Assembly (NCBI RefSeq): GCF_018263855.1
Contig: NZ_CP073318.1
Coordinates: 7,192,001 to 7,256,000, forward strand
Source: Kutzneria sp. CA-103260
Lineage (GTDB): Bacteria > Actinomycetota > Actinomycetes > Mycobacteriales > Pseudonocardiaceae
Reading direction: 5' to 3'
DNA length: 64,000 nucleotides
Shown one piece after another: positions 8,066 through 15,426 of the stretch (within the stretch, counting starts at the first letter, position 1; each line of letters begins with the position of its first letter). Under the pieces are notes generated by a model. The model was not told the origin of the DNA and did no database searches. It saw only the letters and a list, made by a program, of their open reading frames with translations. Both the position numbers and the translations under genes were made by a program.

Positions 8066-10117
8066 GAGCCCGGTGCGGGATGCCACGAAGGCGTAGATGT
8101 CGGCGGTCTCGGCGTTGCGCTGGGCGCGGGTGGCCCCGAAGCCGTGGCCGCCGTGGACCTCCACCCGCAGCAGCACCGGCCGGTCGGAGGCGGTGGCGGC
8201 CTGGAGGCGAGCGGCCATCTTGGCCGGCTGCCAGGCCGGCACGCGAGGGTCGTTCAGGCCCACGGTGAGCAGCACCGCCGGGTACTCGACGCCGTCCTCG
8301 ACGCGCAGGTAGCCGTCGGCGATGAGCAGCGCGGCCAGGCCCTCCTCGGTGGCCACGGAGCCGAACTCGGGCGTGTTGATCGGGCCGTTGTCGGTGAACT
8401 CCATCCGGGTCGTGTTGCTGACGGCCACCTCCATCACCATCGCGGCCCACAGGTCGGGCCGGCGCACGATCGCGCCGCCGGTGGGGATGCCGCCCGCGCT
8501 GCCGCCGGAGCCGGCCAGCCGCTCGGGCCGGGTATAGCCGGCGGCGACCAGGTGCTCGGCGCAGTCGACGAGGTCGGTGATGGTGTTCTCCTTGTTCAGC
8601 AGCCGCCCGGCCAGGTGCCACTCGTCGCCGTGGTCGCCGCCGCCGCGCAGGCCGGCCAGCGCGTACACGCCGCCGCGCTCCAGCCACGGCAGCAGGCGAG
8701 GGTTGAACGAGCGCGGCACCACGTAGCCGTACGAGCCGTAGCCGGTGAGCAGGGTCGGGTTGCCGCCGTCGAGCACAATTCCCTTGCGGTGCAACACGGT
8801 CAGCGGGATCAGCGCGCCGTCACGGGCCGGCGCCGACAGCTGGGTGACCTCGATGCCGCCGAAGTCGACCGGCGACGGCGGGATCCAGCCGGTGTCGTGC
8901 AGCCGGCCGTCGTAGCGGTAGGCGGTCGGGGACTGCGTCCACGAGCTGAACACGATCAGCGCGGACCGGCCGTCGGCGTGCGCGGTCCACTGCTGGATGG
9001 TGCCGCCGGCGGGCAGCGGGACGTCCTCAATCTCGCCGCCGGCCAGGGGAATCCGGCGCAGCCGGGCGGTGCCGGCGTCGACGTCCCGCACCAGCAGGTG
9101 CTCGCCGACGACTTCGACGCCCAGCACGGCGCGGTCGCCGCCGGGCACCACGGTGCGGCGGGCGCCGTCGGTCAGCGACCAGGCCTGGATCTCGGCCCGA
9201 GGGGCGTCCTTGTGCGTGATGACGTAGAGGGTGTCGCCGTGGACGGCGTAGCCGGTGACGTCGTCGGACGGGTCGGCGATCTTGCGCCACTGACAGGTGG
9301 CCGTGCTGCCAAGGCCCGACCTCGGTGCGGCGTAGAGGGTGAAGGCGGACATCTGCTCGGTGATCGAGTCGCCGACGGCCGCGTGCGAGACCACCGCGAA
9401 CATCAGCTCGGAGGTGGCCGGCAGCAGCACGAACGCCCGGTCGATCGGGGCCATCGGCAGCGACGGGTTGTGCCCGCGTCGGGCCACGACGGTGGGCTCG
9501 CCCGACCCGATCGGCTGGAACCAGGTGACGCTGTTGTCACGTCGACGGGCCGGCGGCAGCGCTGGGTCGGGCACCGGGTAGCAGTGGCAGACGAAGCCGG
9601 AGCCGTCCGGCAGCCAGGCCGGGTTGCCCTGCATCGCGTTGCGCAGGGTGGTCGGGGTGAGCTCGCCGGTGGCCACATCCAGCACGGAGACCTGGCTCTG
9701 CTCGGAGCCGCCGAGCGAGATGCCGCAGGCGACCAGGGCGCCGTCGGGGCTCGGCGAGTACCAGTCGATGTTGCTGTGCTCGTCGCCCTCGAACGTGGCC
9801 GGGTCGAGCAGCACCCGCTCCTCGCCGCCCTCGCGGACGACCAGCGCCGGCACGTCCCCGGTCTGCCGCAGGAAGAACACGCGGTCGCCGGCCATCGAGA
9901 AGCCGCGCAGGTCGACGCTGTCCTTGGTCAGCTCATCCAGCCGGGCCAGCAGCTCGTCCCGCCGCGGCAACCCCGCGAAGTGCTGTTCAGCGGCCTTGCC
10001 CTGGTCCAGCAGCCAGTCCCGCAGCTCCGGGCCGTTGCGCTCCATCCACCGGTACGGGTCGGCCAACTGGTGGCCGAACACCGTGTCGACAACGGTCTCC
10101 ACCCGAGCGTTTGTCAT
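8060..10117 (-). CDS. Prolyl oligopeptidase family serine peptidase (S9A)
   Basis: 685 residues, a normal length for the family. The ATG at 10115-10117 follows GGTGGGGGC; an in-frame ATG 15 bases upstream is possible but has no better site. The N terminus (DPYRWMERNGPELRDWLLDQGKA) and the seven-bladed propeller (residues about 70-420) precede an alpha/beta-hydrolase domain. The catalytic Ser lies in GSGGSAGG near residue 539, Asp in LNDPRV near 622 and His in HGGHGFG near 657. These enzymes cleave short proline-containing peptides. No signal peptide, so it is cytoplasmic. It is monocistronic, with a 3' end overlapping the LLM gene. Confidence 0.94.
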   Translation of the reverse strand: MTNARVETVVDTVFGHQLADPYRWMERNGPELRDWLLDQGKAAEQHFAGLPRRDELLARLDELTKDSVDLRGFSMAGDRVFFLRQTGDVPALVVREGGEERVLLDPATFEGDEHSNIDWYSPSPDGALVACGISLGGSEQSQVSVLDVATGELTPTTLRNAMQGNPAWLPDGSGFVCHCYPVPDPALPPARRRDNSVTWFQPIGSGEPTVVARRGHNPSLPMAPIDRAFVLLPATSELMFAVVSHAAVGDSITEQMSAFTLYAAPRSGLGSTATCQWRKIADPSDDVTGYAVHGDTLYVITHKDAPRAEIQAWSLTDGARRTVVPGGDRAVLGVEVVGEHLLVRDVDAGTARLRRIPLAGGEIEDVPLPAGGTIQQWTAHADGRSALIVFSSWTQSPTAYRYDGRLHDTGWIPPSPVDFGGIEVTQLSAPARDGALIPLTVLHRKGIVLDGGNPTLLTGYGSYGYVVPRSFNPRLLPWLERGGVYALAGLRGGGDHGDEWHLAGRLLNKENTITDLVDCAEHLVAAGYTRPERLAGSGGSAGGIPTGGAIVRRPDLWAAMVMEVAVSNTTRMEFTDNGPINTPEFGSVATEEGLAALLIADGYLRVEDGVEYPAVLLTVGLNDPRVPAWQPAKMAARLQAATASDRPVLLRVEVHGGHGFGATRAQRNAETADIYAFVASRTGLS

Positions 10118-10144
10118 GCCCCCACCCCACACTGGACAGCGCCG

Positions 10145-10173
10145 TTGGCGAGCGTACCGCCTTGGGCTAAAGT
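10145..10173 (+). promoter_or_regulatory. Promoter of the amidohydrolase gene
   Basis: TTGGCG (10145-10150) and TAAAGT (10168-10173) are separated by 17 bases, a good match to a vegetative sigma-70 promoter. The downstream operator begins at the last base of the -10 element, so a bound repressor would block RNA polymerase. Confidence 0.55.
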
Positions 10174-10193
10174 GAACTGTACGGACCAGTTCA
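10173..10193. promoter_or_regulatory. Probable TetR operator, site 1
   Basis: TGAACTG-TACGGAC-CAGTTCA is a perfect 7+7 inverted repeat directly downstream of the -10 box. The stretch ACTGTAC-N4-CAGTTCA within it (10176-10193) recurs in the same form at 14517-14534, in front of the TetR gene. Confidence 0.65.
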
Positions 10194-10203
10194 GGAGGAC
10201 GCT

Positions 10204-11139
10204 ATGCGCATCGACGTGCACGCTCACCTGTGGAGCGAGCAGTACCTGGAGCAGCTGGACGGGATCGGCGTGCCGACGCTCGGCCAACGGGGTATGGGCG
10301 CCGGCGCGACCGACGAGGAACTGGCCGCCCGGTTCGCCCAGATGGACGCGGCCGGGGTCGACCTCCAGATCCTGTCGGTCACGCCGGTCTCGCCCCATGT
10401 GCCCGACGAGGCGGCCGCCGTCCACGCCGCCCGGACCGGCAACGACGAGTACGCCGCCGCCGTCGCCGAGCACCCGGACCGGTTCCGCGCCTTCGCCGCG
10501 CTGCCGCTGCCGCACGTCGACGCTTCGGTCAAGGAGCTCACCCGCGCCCTGGACGACCTGGGCATGGTCGGCGCGGCGGTCACCACGTCCGTGCTCGGCC
10601 GCGGCCTCGACGACCCGGCCTTCGAGCCGGTGTACGAGGAGCTGAACCGGCGCGGCAGCGTGCTGTACGTGCACCCGGCCGGCGCCGGGGCCGGCTCGGA
10701 CCTGATCGCCGGCCACAACCTGACCTGGTCGATCGGCGCCCCCATCGAGGACACGGTGGCGGTCATGCACCTGATCCTGGCCGGCATCCCCAGTCGCCAC
10801 CCCGACATGAAGATCATCGCCTCGCATCTGGGCGGCGCGCTGCCGATGGTGCTCAACCGCACCGACCACCAGGTCCCGTGGGAGTCCCCCGGCACGCCCG
10901 AGCTGCCCAGCGTGGCCGCCCGCCGGATGTGGTTCGACACCGTCGGGCACGACCACGCCCCGGCGCTGCGGGCCGCCGTCGACACCCTCGGCCCGGACCG
11001 GCTGGTGCTCGGCACCGACTTCCCCTACCAGGCCAAGGCCGAGTACCAGGCAGCGATCGACTACATCGGCCGGACCGTCAGCGCCGAGCAGGCGACCGCC
11101 ATCCTGGACACCAACGCGGCCGCGATCTTCGGGCTCTAG
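10204..11139 (+). CDS. Amidohydrolase (ACMSD-like metal-dependent hydrolase)
   Basis: 311 residues; the ATG at 10204 follows AGGAGG. The metal-binding HxH is near the N terminus (VHAHLW, His6 and His8), followed by YVHPAG, ASHLGG and GTDFPY, the usual ligand positions of the amidohydrolase_2 family that includes aminocarboxymuconate semialdehyde decarboxylase. It is probably a decarboxylase or hydrolase of an aromatic breakdown product. Its stop (11137-11139) lies inside the CTAG target duplication of the neighbouring IS, which left the gene intact. The promoter carries a probable TetR operator that matches the one before the TetR gene beyond the IS, so the regulator probably lies 3.3 kb downstream. 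Confidence 0.92.
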   Translation: MRIDVHAHLWSEQYLEQLDGIGVPTLGQRGMGAGATDEELAARFAQMDAAGVDLQILSVTPVSPHVPDEAAAVHAARTGNDEYAAAVAEHPDRFRAFAALPLPHVDASVKELTRALDDLGMVGAAVTTSVLGRGLDDPAFEPVYEELNRRGSVLYVHPAGAGAGSDLIAGHNLTWSIGAPIEDTVAVMHLILAGIPSRHPDMKIIASHLGGALPMVLNRTDHQVPWESPGTPELPSVAARRMWFDTVGHDHAPALRAAVDTLGPDRLVLGTDFPYQAKAEYQAAIDYIGRTVSAEQATAILDTNAAAIFGL

Positions 11140-11156
11140 ACGCGTTTTCCGCATCG
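11140..11156. repeat. IS left terminal inverted repeat
   Basis: ACGCGTTTTCCGCATCG, identical to the reverse complement of 13133-13149; similarity ends abruptly after these 17 bases. Confidence 0.9.
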
Positions 11157-11334
11157 CGACCTGGTAGCCAGGAAACCGCATGACTGCCGAGATGGCTCTG
11201 GCGTGCGGTTCCAGGCCCCGGGCAGTCTCGGTGCGAGTGGCAAGATGTTGTGACAAACTCGGCACATGAGGACGGCCCATTACGGCGTGTCGCACACCCA
11301 CACCCAGCGATCACGACGCTAACGTTGTGACAAC

Positions 11335-13101
11335 ATGTACCCGAAGGTGAAGCGAGTCCGTCGCGGCGGCCGCGTGTACGAGTACCTGGAACTGGTGGAG
11401 GGCCACCGGGTCGACGGCCAGGTACGGCAACGTGTTGTGGCAAAACTCGGCCGACTGGACGAGCTGACCGCCTCGGGCCGGCTGGAGCACCTGGTCGCAG
11501 GCCTGGCGCGACTGGACTCACCCCCGATCGGCACCCGCCGCGACGTCGGCCCGCTGCTACTGGTCACGCACTACCTGGACCGGCTGGGACTGGCCAAGAT
11601 CGTTGACGACGCCGCGCCGATGCGGGGACGAGCCTCGGCCACCCACGGCGAGATCATCACCGCGCTGGTGGCCAACCGGCTCTGCGGGCCGGCCCCGCTC
11701 TACGACGTGGCCGGGTGGGCCTCCTCCGCAGCGGTGGCCGAACTGATCGGCGTGCCGGCCCTGCTGCTCAACGACGACCGGCTGGGCCGGGCGCTGGAAG
11801 CGCTGGCGCCAGAAGCCGAACGGGTCCGCAGCCGGCTGCTGGTCCGCACGGTCGAGACCTTCGCCGTGGCCGACGCCTCCCGACTGCACCTGGACCTGAC
11901 CGCGGTCCGATTCGCCGGCCGGCACACCGACTCCACGCTGGTGGCCAAGGGATGGGCCGCCGATCGCAGCTTCGGCCGGCAGGTCAAAACCCTGCAAGCC
12001 ACCACGACAACCGGGGTGCCGCTGTACTTCCGGCCGCACAAGGGCTCAGCAGGCGAGCTCCCCGCGTTCACCGCGGCCCTGGACGCGCTGCGCGCCCAAC
12101 TCCCCGCCGGACTCGTCGCGATCGCCGATTCCGGCCTGGGCTACCTGAGCACCCTCTGCGCGCTCGACGCCGCCGCAACCCGGTTCGTGGTCCCGTTGCG
12201 CGCCGACACCGGCTGGGCCGGGCGCTTCCGCGCCGATGTGGGCACCCTGGACGCCCTGACCCACCTCGATCACCACTCCCGGCGCGAACAACACCTGCCC
12301 GCTGACCGCCGAACCGTCTACCGGGGGCTACTGCGGCCATTCCAGGTCACCGACCCCGACACCGGCCACCACCAGCTACGCGTGGCCTACATCCACTCCA
12401 GCGAAGAAGCCGCCTCCATCGCTGCGGCCCGCGAACGCGCCCTGACCCAGGCCGAAACCGCGCTGACCAAAATCCGCAACGGACTCGGCGGCCGCCACTA
12501 CAAGACCAAACACCAGGTCGACACCCGCGTCGCGAAGATCATCGGACCCCACATCGCCGACCTGATCACCGTCACCACCGGACCCGCCCGCCACGGCAAA
12601 CCCAGCATCGGCTGGCAGCGCAACCCCGACGCCATCGCGGCCGCGGCCGAGTTGGACGGGCTCTACGCCCTGGCCACCAACCTGCCCGATCCACCCGGCC
12701 GTGAACTGGCCACGCTCGACGTGCTCACCGTCTACAAAGACCAGTGGATCGTCGAGCAACGCCACCGCGACCTCAAGCAAACACTCAAAGTCCGCCCGCT
12801 GTTCCTGCACAACGACGACCGGATCGAAGCCCTCATCGCGATCATCGGGATCGCGCTGCTCATCTACGGACTCATCGAAGCCGAACTCCGCCACTGCCTT
12901 GGCCCTGACACCCCGCTACCCGGCCTGCTGCCCGAACACCGAGCCGCGATCCCCACCAGCCGAGCCGTCCTCGCCGCCTTCCACGGCCTCCAGCTGACCT
13001 ACACCCCGACCGGTCCGCACCTGGACCGGCTGACCCGTGTCCAACGCACCATCCTCGCCCACCTCGACATCCCCCTGCCCTGGCCCGAAAACGCCAACTA
13101 G
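11335..13101 (+). CDS. IS1634 family transposase
   Basis: 588 residues. The N terminus (MYPKVKRVRRGGRVYEYLELVEGHRVDGQVRQRVVAKLG) and the segment LLVTHYLDRLGLAKIVDDAAPMRG are typical of IS1634-type DDE transposases. Likely catalytic acidic residues lie in VADASRLHLDLTAVRF, in AIADSGLGYL, and in the C-terminal E-x6-K signature VEQRHRDLK before KVRPLFLHNDDRIEALIAI. The gene fills most of the 2,010-bp element and shows no frameshift. A 195-base leader precedes the ATG inside the IS; the start is placed at the conserved MYPKVKR. It performs cut-and-paste or copy transposition of its own element. Confidence 0.95.
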   Translation: MYPKVKRVRRGGRVYEYLELVEGHRVDGQVRQRVVAKLGRLDELTASGRLEHLVAGLARLDSPPIGTRRDVGPLLLVTHYLDRLGLAKIVDDAAPMRGRASATHGEIITALVANRLCGPAPLYDVAGWASSAAVAELIGVPALLLNDDRLGRALEALAPEAERVRSRLLVRTVETFAVADASRLHLDLTAVRFAGRHTDSTLVAKGWAADRSFGRQVKTLQATTTTGVPLYFRPHKGSAGELPAFTAALDALRAQLPAGLVAIADSGLGYLSTLCALDAAATRFVVPLRADTGWAGRFRADVGTLDALTHLDHHSRREQHLPADRRTVYRGLLRPFQVTDPDTGHHQLRVAYIHSSEEAASIAAARERALTQAETALTKIRNGLGGRHYKTKHQVDTRVAKIIGPHIADLITVTTGPARHGKPSIGWQRNPDAIAAAAELDGLYALATNLPDPPGRELATLDVLTVYKDQWIVEQRHRDLKQTLKVRPLFLHNDDRIEALIAIIGIALLIYGLIEAELRHCLGPDTPLPGLLPEHRAAIPTSRAVLAAFHGLQLTYTPTGPHLDRLTRVQRTILAHLDIPLPWPENAN

Positions 13102-13132
13102 CCCGTCATGCCCGACAGAGGTAGCCGTCCAA

Positions 13133-13149
13133 CGATGCGGAAAACGCGT
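13133..13149. repeat. IS right terminal inverted repeat
   Basis: CGATGCGGAAAACGCGT, the exact complement of the left end, followed directly by the CTAG duplication. Confidence 0.9.
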
Positions 13150-13824
13150 CTAGAACGCCGGGCCGTCGAAGCGGTCGACGGTGGTGAAGTCCTCGACCGC
13201 GGCCCGGCGCAGCTTGGTGATCACCTTGCGCGGGCGGCCGATCGCGATCAGCGCGGCCACCCCGAACCCGTCGGGAATGCCCAGCAGCTCCTTGACCGCC
13301 GGATCCTGGCGCATCAGCACGCTGGTCAGCACCCCGCCCAACCCCTCGTTGCGGGCCGCCAGCAACAGGTTGTGGCAGAACGGGTAGATCGACCCGCCGC
13401 CGATGATCGACTGCCGGTCCAGGCCGTTGTCCACGGTGGCCAGCGCGCCGAACTCGGCCAGCACCAGCAGCAGCGCCGGCACGTGCTCCAGGTTGTCCCC
13501 GAACGCGTCGGGCGCTGGGGTCTCCCGGGCGGCGGCCAGGTCGACGGCCGGCCCGGTCCAGCGGCCGTTGTCCCTGGCCGCGAACGGAACCAGGCCCTCC
13601 CGGAGATGCGCCACGTACTCGCGCCAGCCCAGCTGGTAGAGCTCGCGGATGCGGACACGCACGGCCGGGTCCTTGAGCACCAGCACCCGCCAGCCCTGCC
13701 GATTGCCGCCATTGGGCGCGAACCGGGCGTTGTCGAGCATCCGCCGCAGCACCTCGTCGGGGACCGGCTCGTCGGTGAACTCCCGGGTGGCCGGCGTGGT
13801 GCGCATCGCTTCGTAGAGCTCCAT
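13150..13824 (-). CDS. Nitroreductase family protein
   Basis: 224 residues. The FMN-binding N terminus MELYEAMRTTPATREFTDEPVPDEVLRRMLDNARFAPNGGNRQGWR is the standard nitroreductase pattern (RTTPATR phosphate loop, NGGNRQGWR). The later segment LLLAARNEGLGGVLTSVL...LGIPDGFGVAALIAIGRP completes the fold. It uses NAD(P)H and FMN to reduce nitro- or quinone-like compounds, or oxidises a substrate, in the cytoplasm. It sits 50 bases downstream of, and on the same strand as, the TetR gene, so the two form an operon. The stop codon (complement of 13150-13152) lies within the CTAG copied by the IS. Confidence 0.93.
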   Translation of the reverse strand: MELYEAMRTTPATREFTDEPVPDEVLRRMLDNARFAPNGGNRQGWRVLVLKDPAVRVRIRELYQLGWREYVAHLREGLVPFAARDNGRWTGPAVDLAAARETPAPDAFGDNLEHVPALLLVLAEFGALATVDNGLDRQSIIGGGSIYPFCHNLLLAARNEGLGGVLTSVLMRQDPAVKELLGIPDGFGVAALIAIGRPRKVITKLRRAAVEDFTTVDRFDGPAF

Positions 13825-13874
13825 GGGAGCAGCCTAGGCAACGACCTTCAGTCCCGTGTGGACGACCGTTCGGC

Positions 13875-14510
13875 TCACTTGCGCGTGTAGTAGCTGAGGA
13901 ACATGTCCACGCCGGAGACGATCAGGCGGTCCGACAGCTTCTTGCCCGGGCTGCGGCCGTACACGCCGTAGACCAGGTTGGGCGAGAGCACCAGACCGGA
14001 GAGCTGGAGGACCGCCAGCTCCACGTCGGCGATGTCCAGCAGACCCCGCTCGCACAGCCGGGTCAGCGCCGCCGCGAACACCGCGTGCAGCCGGTTCGGG
14101 CCGTGCTCCAGCCAGGTCTCGCCCAGCTCCGGAAAGCGCTTCGACTCACTGGCGACCAGGGACCGCAGGGCCAGCAGCCCCGGCGTGGCCAGCGCCGCCA
14201 CCCAGGCCCGGCAGGCCTTGACCAGCTCGGCCCGGACGTCCTCGGAGTCGCCGAGCCGGGCCGCCACCAGCTGCTCGACCACCTCCAGCGCGGCGTGCAG
14301 CTGGCCGGAGACCACCGCCCGGAACAGGTTCTCCTTGCTGTCGAAGTGGTTGTACACCGTGACCTTGGAGACGCCGGCGGCCGCGGCGATCCGGTCCATG
14401 CTGACGTCGAAGCCCTCGTCCAGGAACGCCTGCAGCGCCGCCTGCACGATCGCCCTGCGCTTGCCGTCGGCCCGCGCCCCCGACGGCGCCGCCCGTCCCG
14501 AGTCGCCCAT
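13875..14510 (-). CDS. TetR/AcrR family transcriptional regulator
   Basis: 211 residues from the ATG at 14508-14510. The N-terminal helix-turn-helix is clear (RRAIVQAALQAFLDEGFDVSMDRIAAAAGVSKVTVYNHFDSKENLFRAVV, residues about 18-67); the rest is the helical ligand-binding and dimer domain. It lies upstream of the nitroreductase on the same strand. An operator-like sequence directly before its start (14517-14534) matches the one in the amidohydrolase promoter at 10176-10193. I infer that it represses both itself with the nitroreductase and the amidohydrolase, in response to a shared substrate. Confidence 0.94.
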   Translation of the reverse strand: MGDSGRAAPSGARADGKRRAIVQAALQAFLDEGFDVSMDRIAAAAGVSKVTVYNHFDSKENLFRAVVSGQLHAALEVVEQLVAARLGDSEDVRAELVKACRAWVAALATPGLLALRSLVASESKRFPELGETWLEHGPNRLHAVFAAALTRLCERGLLDIADVELAVLQLSGLVLSPNLVYGVYGRSPGKKLSDRLIVSGVDMFLSYYTRK

Positions 14511-14516
14511 CCCCGT

Positions 14517-14534
14517 ACTGTACCAGTCAGTTCA
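14517..14534. promoter_or_regulatory. Probable TetR operator, site 2
   Basis: ACTGTAC-CAGT-CAGTTCA, seven bases upstream of the TetR start codon. It shares both seven-base blocks and the four-base spacing with site 1 at 10176-10193. Confidence 0.6.
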
Positions 14535-14584
14535 GTTCAGAAACCCGGGTAAACACTTCCGCGCGCCGCGGCCTCTCCCCTGAC

Positions 14585-14785
14585 ATGACGACGATGCAGG
14601 ATCCCTTGCTTCTCACGGCGGTCATGGGCGCGGTGCGGCTGGCATGCTGGGGGATGATGTTGTACGCCGAGCGGGCGCGGCTGCGCGCGCTGGCTCGGCT
14701 GTCGCGGGCCGCCGGACCGGGGTCGACGGTGGCGCGCCGGGACGGATCGGGCTGGCTGGTGATCGTCCGCGGGGAGGGCGAATGA
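14585..14785 (+). CDS. Small membrane protein upstream of ECF sigma factor
   Basis: 66 residues with one likely membrane helix (residues about 8-28, LLLTAVMGAVRLACWGMMLYA) followed by a basic cytoplasmic stretch ERARLRALARLSRAAG. The stop TGA overlaps the sigma-factor ATG as ATGA (14782-14785), so the two are translationally coupled. No known family is recognised and no strong ribosome site is seen, which lowers confidence in the start. Its place directly in front of a sigma factor that lacks an adjacent classic anti-sigma factor makes a regulatory or membrane-anchoring role worth considering. Confidence 0.6.
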   Translation: MTTMQDPLLLTAVMGAVRLACWGMMLYAERARLRALARLSRAAGPGSTVARRDGSGWLVIVRGEGE

Positions 14786-15426
14786 GCTTCGAGGAGTTCT
14801 TCCGGGAGTCCTACCCCCGCCTGATGGCCCGGGCCGTGGTGCTGTGCGGCAACCGGGCCGACGCCGAGGACGCGGTGGCCCAGGCCTTCGCCGAGGTGGC
14901 CCGCAAGTGGGACACCGCCAGCGGTTACGAAGCGCCCGAGGCGTATCTGCACGTGACCATGACCCGCAAGGTGTTCCGGCTGTTCAAGCGGCGCCGGCTG
15001 GAGGAGATGGCGGCCTTGGAGCTCCCGGTTTCCCCGTACGCGACGCCGCACGAGGCGTTCGAGGCCAAGGAGGTGCTGGCGGCGGTCGCCGGGCTGCCGC
15101 CGATGCAGCGGGCTGTGCTCGTGCACTGCTGCCTCGACGGCCTGAAGCAGGCCGAGGTGGCAAAGCTGCTGCACATCAAGCGCGGGACGGTCGCGGCACA
15201 TCTGTTCAAGGCCCGCGAGGCGCTGGCGGCCAAGCTGGGGCTGGGAGCCCGGACGCCGGACGACGAGTTGGTCGCGACGGCGCGGCGGGACCGGATCGTG
15301 GAGTCGTTGCTGGCCGCCGAGCGGTGGCTGGCCGACGGCTTCGCCGCGGACGAGCGGACCCGGGTTCGGGTGCGCGGCGCGGTGGACCAGGTGCCTTCGT
15401 CGCGGAGCTGGTGGGGGCGCGGATGA
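14782..15426 (+). CDS. ECF-type sigma-70 family RNA polymerase sigma factor
   Basis: 214 residues. Region 2 is at residues about 5-75 (FEEFFRESYPRLMARAVVLCGNRADAEDAVAQAFAEVARKWD), and region 4 at about 100-155 (LPPMQRAVLVHCCLDGLKQAEVAKLLHIKRGTVAAHLFKAREALAAKLG). The latter is a SigE/SigM-type helix-turn-helix. It directs RNA polymerase to a specific promoter set. It starts inside the stop of the small membrane protein gene and its own stop overlaps the start of the M48 protease gene (ATGA at 15423-15426). No zinc-binding anti-sigma factor follows; the membrane protease may take that regulatory place. Confidence 0.93.
   Translation: MSFEEFFRESYPRLMARAVVLCGNRADAEDAVAQAFAEVARKWDTASGYEAPEAYLHVTMTRKVFRLFKRRRLEEMAALELPVSPYATPHEAFEAKEVLAAVAGLPPMQRAVLVHCCLDGLKQAEVAKLLHIKRGTVAAHLFKAREALAAKLGLGARTPDDELVATARRDRIVESLLAAERWLADGFAADERTRVRVRGAVDQVPSSRSWWGRG

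Larger units (their letters stand above)
11140..13149 (+). mobile_element. Complete IS1634-like (IS4 superfamily) insertion sequence, 2,010 bp
   Basis: The ends are perfect 17-bp inverted repeats ACGCGTTTTCCGCATCG (11140-11156, and as reverse complement 13133-13149). They are flanked by a CTAG direct repeat (11136-11139 and 13150-13153), the target duplication. The element carries one intact transposase. Perfect ends, an intact ORF and a perfect duplication suggest a recent insertion that may still be mobile. Confidence 0.92.

Noticed and set aside
8144..10645. 833-codon plus-strand frame over the prolyl oligopeptidase
   Set aside because: Antisense to a peptidase with a full catalytic triad; no ribosome site or domain.
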